Part shown: positions 6,449-6,479 of the stretch, one piece after another
Layout: the number at the start of each line of letters is the position of its first letter
How positions within the stretch are numbered: the first letter of the stretch is position 1
DNA from: Rhodospirillaceae bacterium
GTDB lineage: Bacteria; Pseudomonadota; Alphaproteobacteria; UBA828
NCBI GenBank assembly: GCA_028819955.1
Contig: JAPPKP010000287.1
Location: forward strand, 1-6,479
Direction of reading: 5' to 3'
DNA: 6,479 nt
Position numbers and translations under genes: made by a program
Notes under the pieces: model-generated
What the model was told of the DNA's origin: nothing
Database searches by the model: none
Seen by the model: only the letters and a program-made list of their open reading frames with translations

Positions 6449-6479
6449 ATGGTTCCGAGGAAGTTGGTGAGTGCGCTCG
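6449..6479 (+). CDS. Start of an unidentified gene, cut by the window edge
   Basis: ATG 6449 is preceded by AGGAG (6435-6439) with 9-base spacing and opens MVPRKLVSAL, continuing past the window. The basic start followed by hydrophobic residues could begin a signal peptide or an ordinary protein; ten residues are too few to tell. An alternative in another frame is ATG 6370, with a perfect AGGAGG (6360-6365) only 4 bases upstream, reading MRPAYSLPAHAFGPMFRALF and staying open to the end. I prefer 6449 because the candidate promoter and AT-rich stretch lie between the two starts. Confidence 0.35.
   Translation, partial: MVPRKLVSAL

Noticed and set aside
6123..6470. 115-codon + strand open frame across the aminotransferase 5' end and the intergenic region
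   Set aside because: Its first part is antisense to a well-supported gene and it has no ribosome site or recognisable motif.

Overview
This is a GC-rich window (bacterial, dense coding, Shine-Dalgarno starts, no introns). The mix of genes suggests a high-GC proteobacterium, most plausibly an alphaproteobacterium: an extra GroEL, a phytanoyl-CoA-dioxygenase-family oxygenase, an AGPS-like flavoenzyme, a fold-IV transaminase and an SH3/MORN secreted protein. The lineage is inferred from general resemblance and is not proven by any marker gene here.

Layout. Bases 1-180 hold no gene I can support. They contain a good hairpin with a GNRA-type loop (16-50) and an AT-richer pocket with a perfect 8-bp inverted repeat (68-102), ahead of the first gene. 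On the + strand follow (i) 181-948, an exported SH3b + MORN-repeat protein; (ii) 1054-1893, an Fe(II)/2-oxoglutarate oxygenase of the PhyH family; (iii) 1899-3497, an FAD-linked oxidase of the alkylglycerone-phosphate synthase (AGPS) type. Genes ii and iii are only 5 bp apart and almost certainly co-transcribed; gene i is about 105 bp upstream and may or may not share the transcript. On the - strand, converging on this block with a 25-bp gap, are (iv) 3523-5193, a divergent GroEL paralogue without a partner groES, preceded by (v) 5255-6199, a fold-type IV aminotransferase resembling (R)-selective amine transaminases. Genes v and iv are 61 bp apart and probably form an operon with the aminotransferase first. 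The 6200-6448 stretch is a divergent intergenic region, and a further + strand gene appears to start near the right edge (6449, alternative 6370) and runs out of the window.

How they may work together. The PhyH/AGPS-like pair looks like a two-step oxidative module on a lipid-like or hydroxy-acid substrate. In animals PHYH and AGPS are both peroxisomal lipid enzymes, but the bacterial substrates cannot be read from sequence. The aminotransferase/GroEL pair has no obvious pathway link. The GroEL keeps the ATPase aspartates and most of the substrate and GroES groove, but it has lost two conserved lysines near the nucleotide site, one groove tyrosine and the GGM tail. I see no phage, IS, CRISPR, tRNA or rRNA. 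No wholly new system is evident; the most interesting items are the orphan GroEL, the PhyH-AGPS couplet and the (R)-amine-transaminase-like enzyme.
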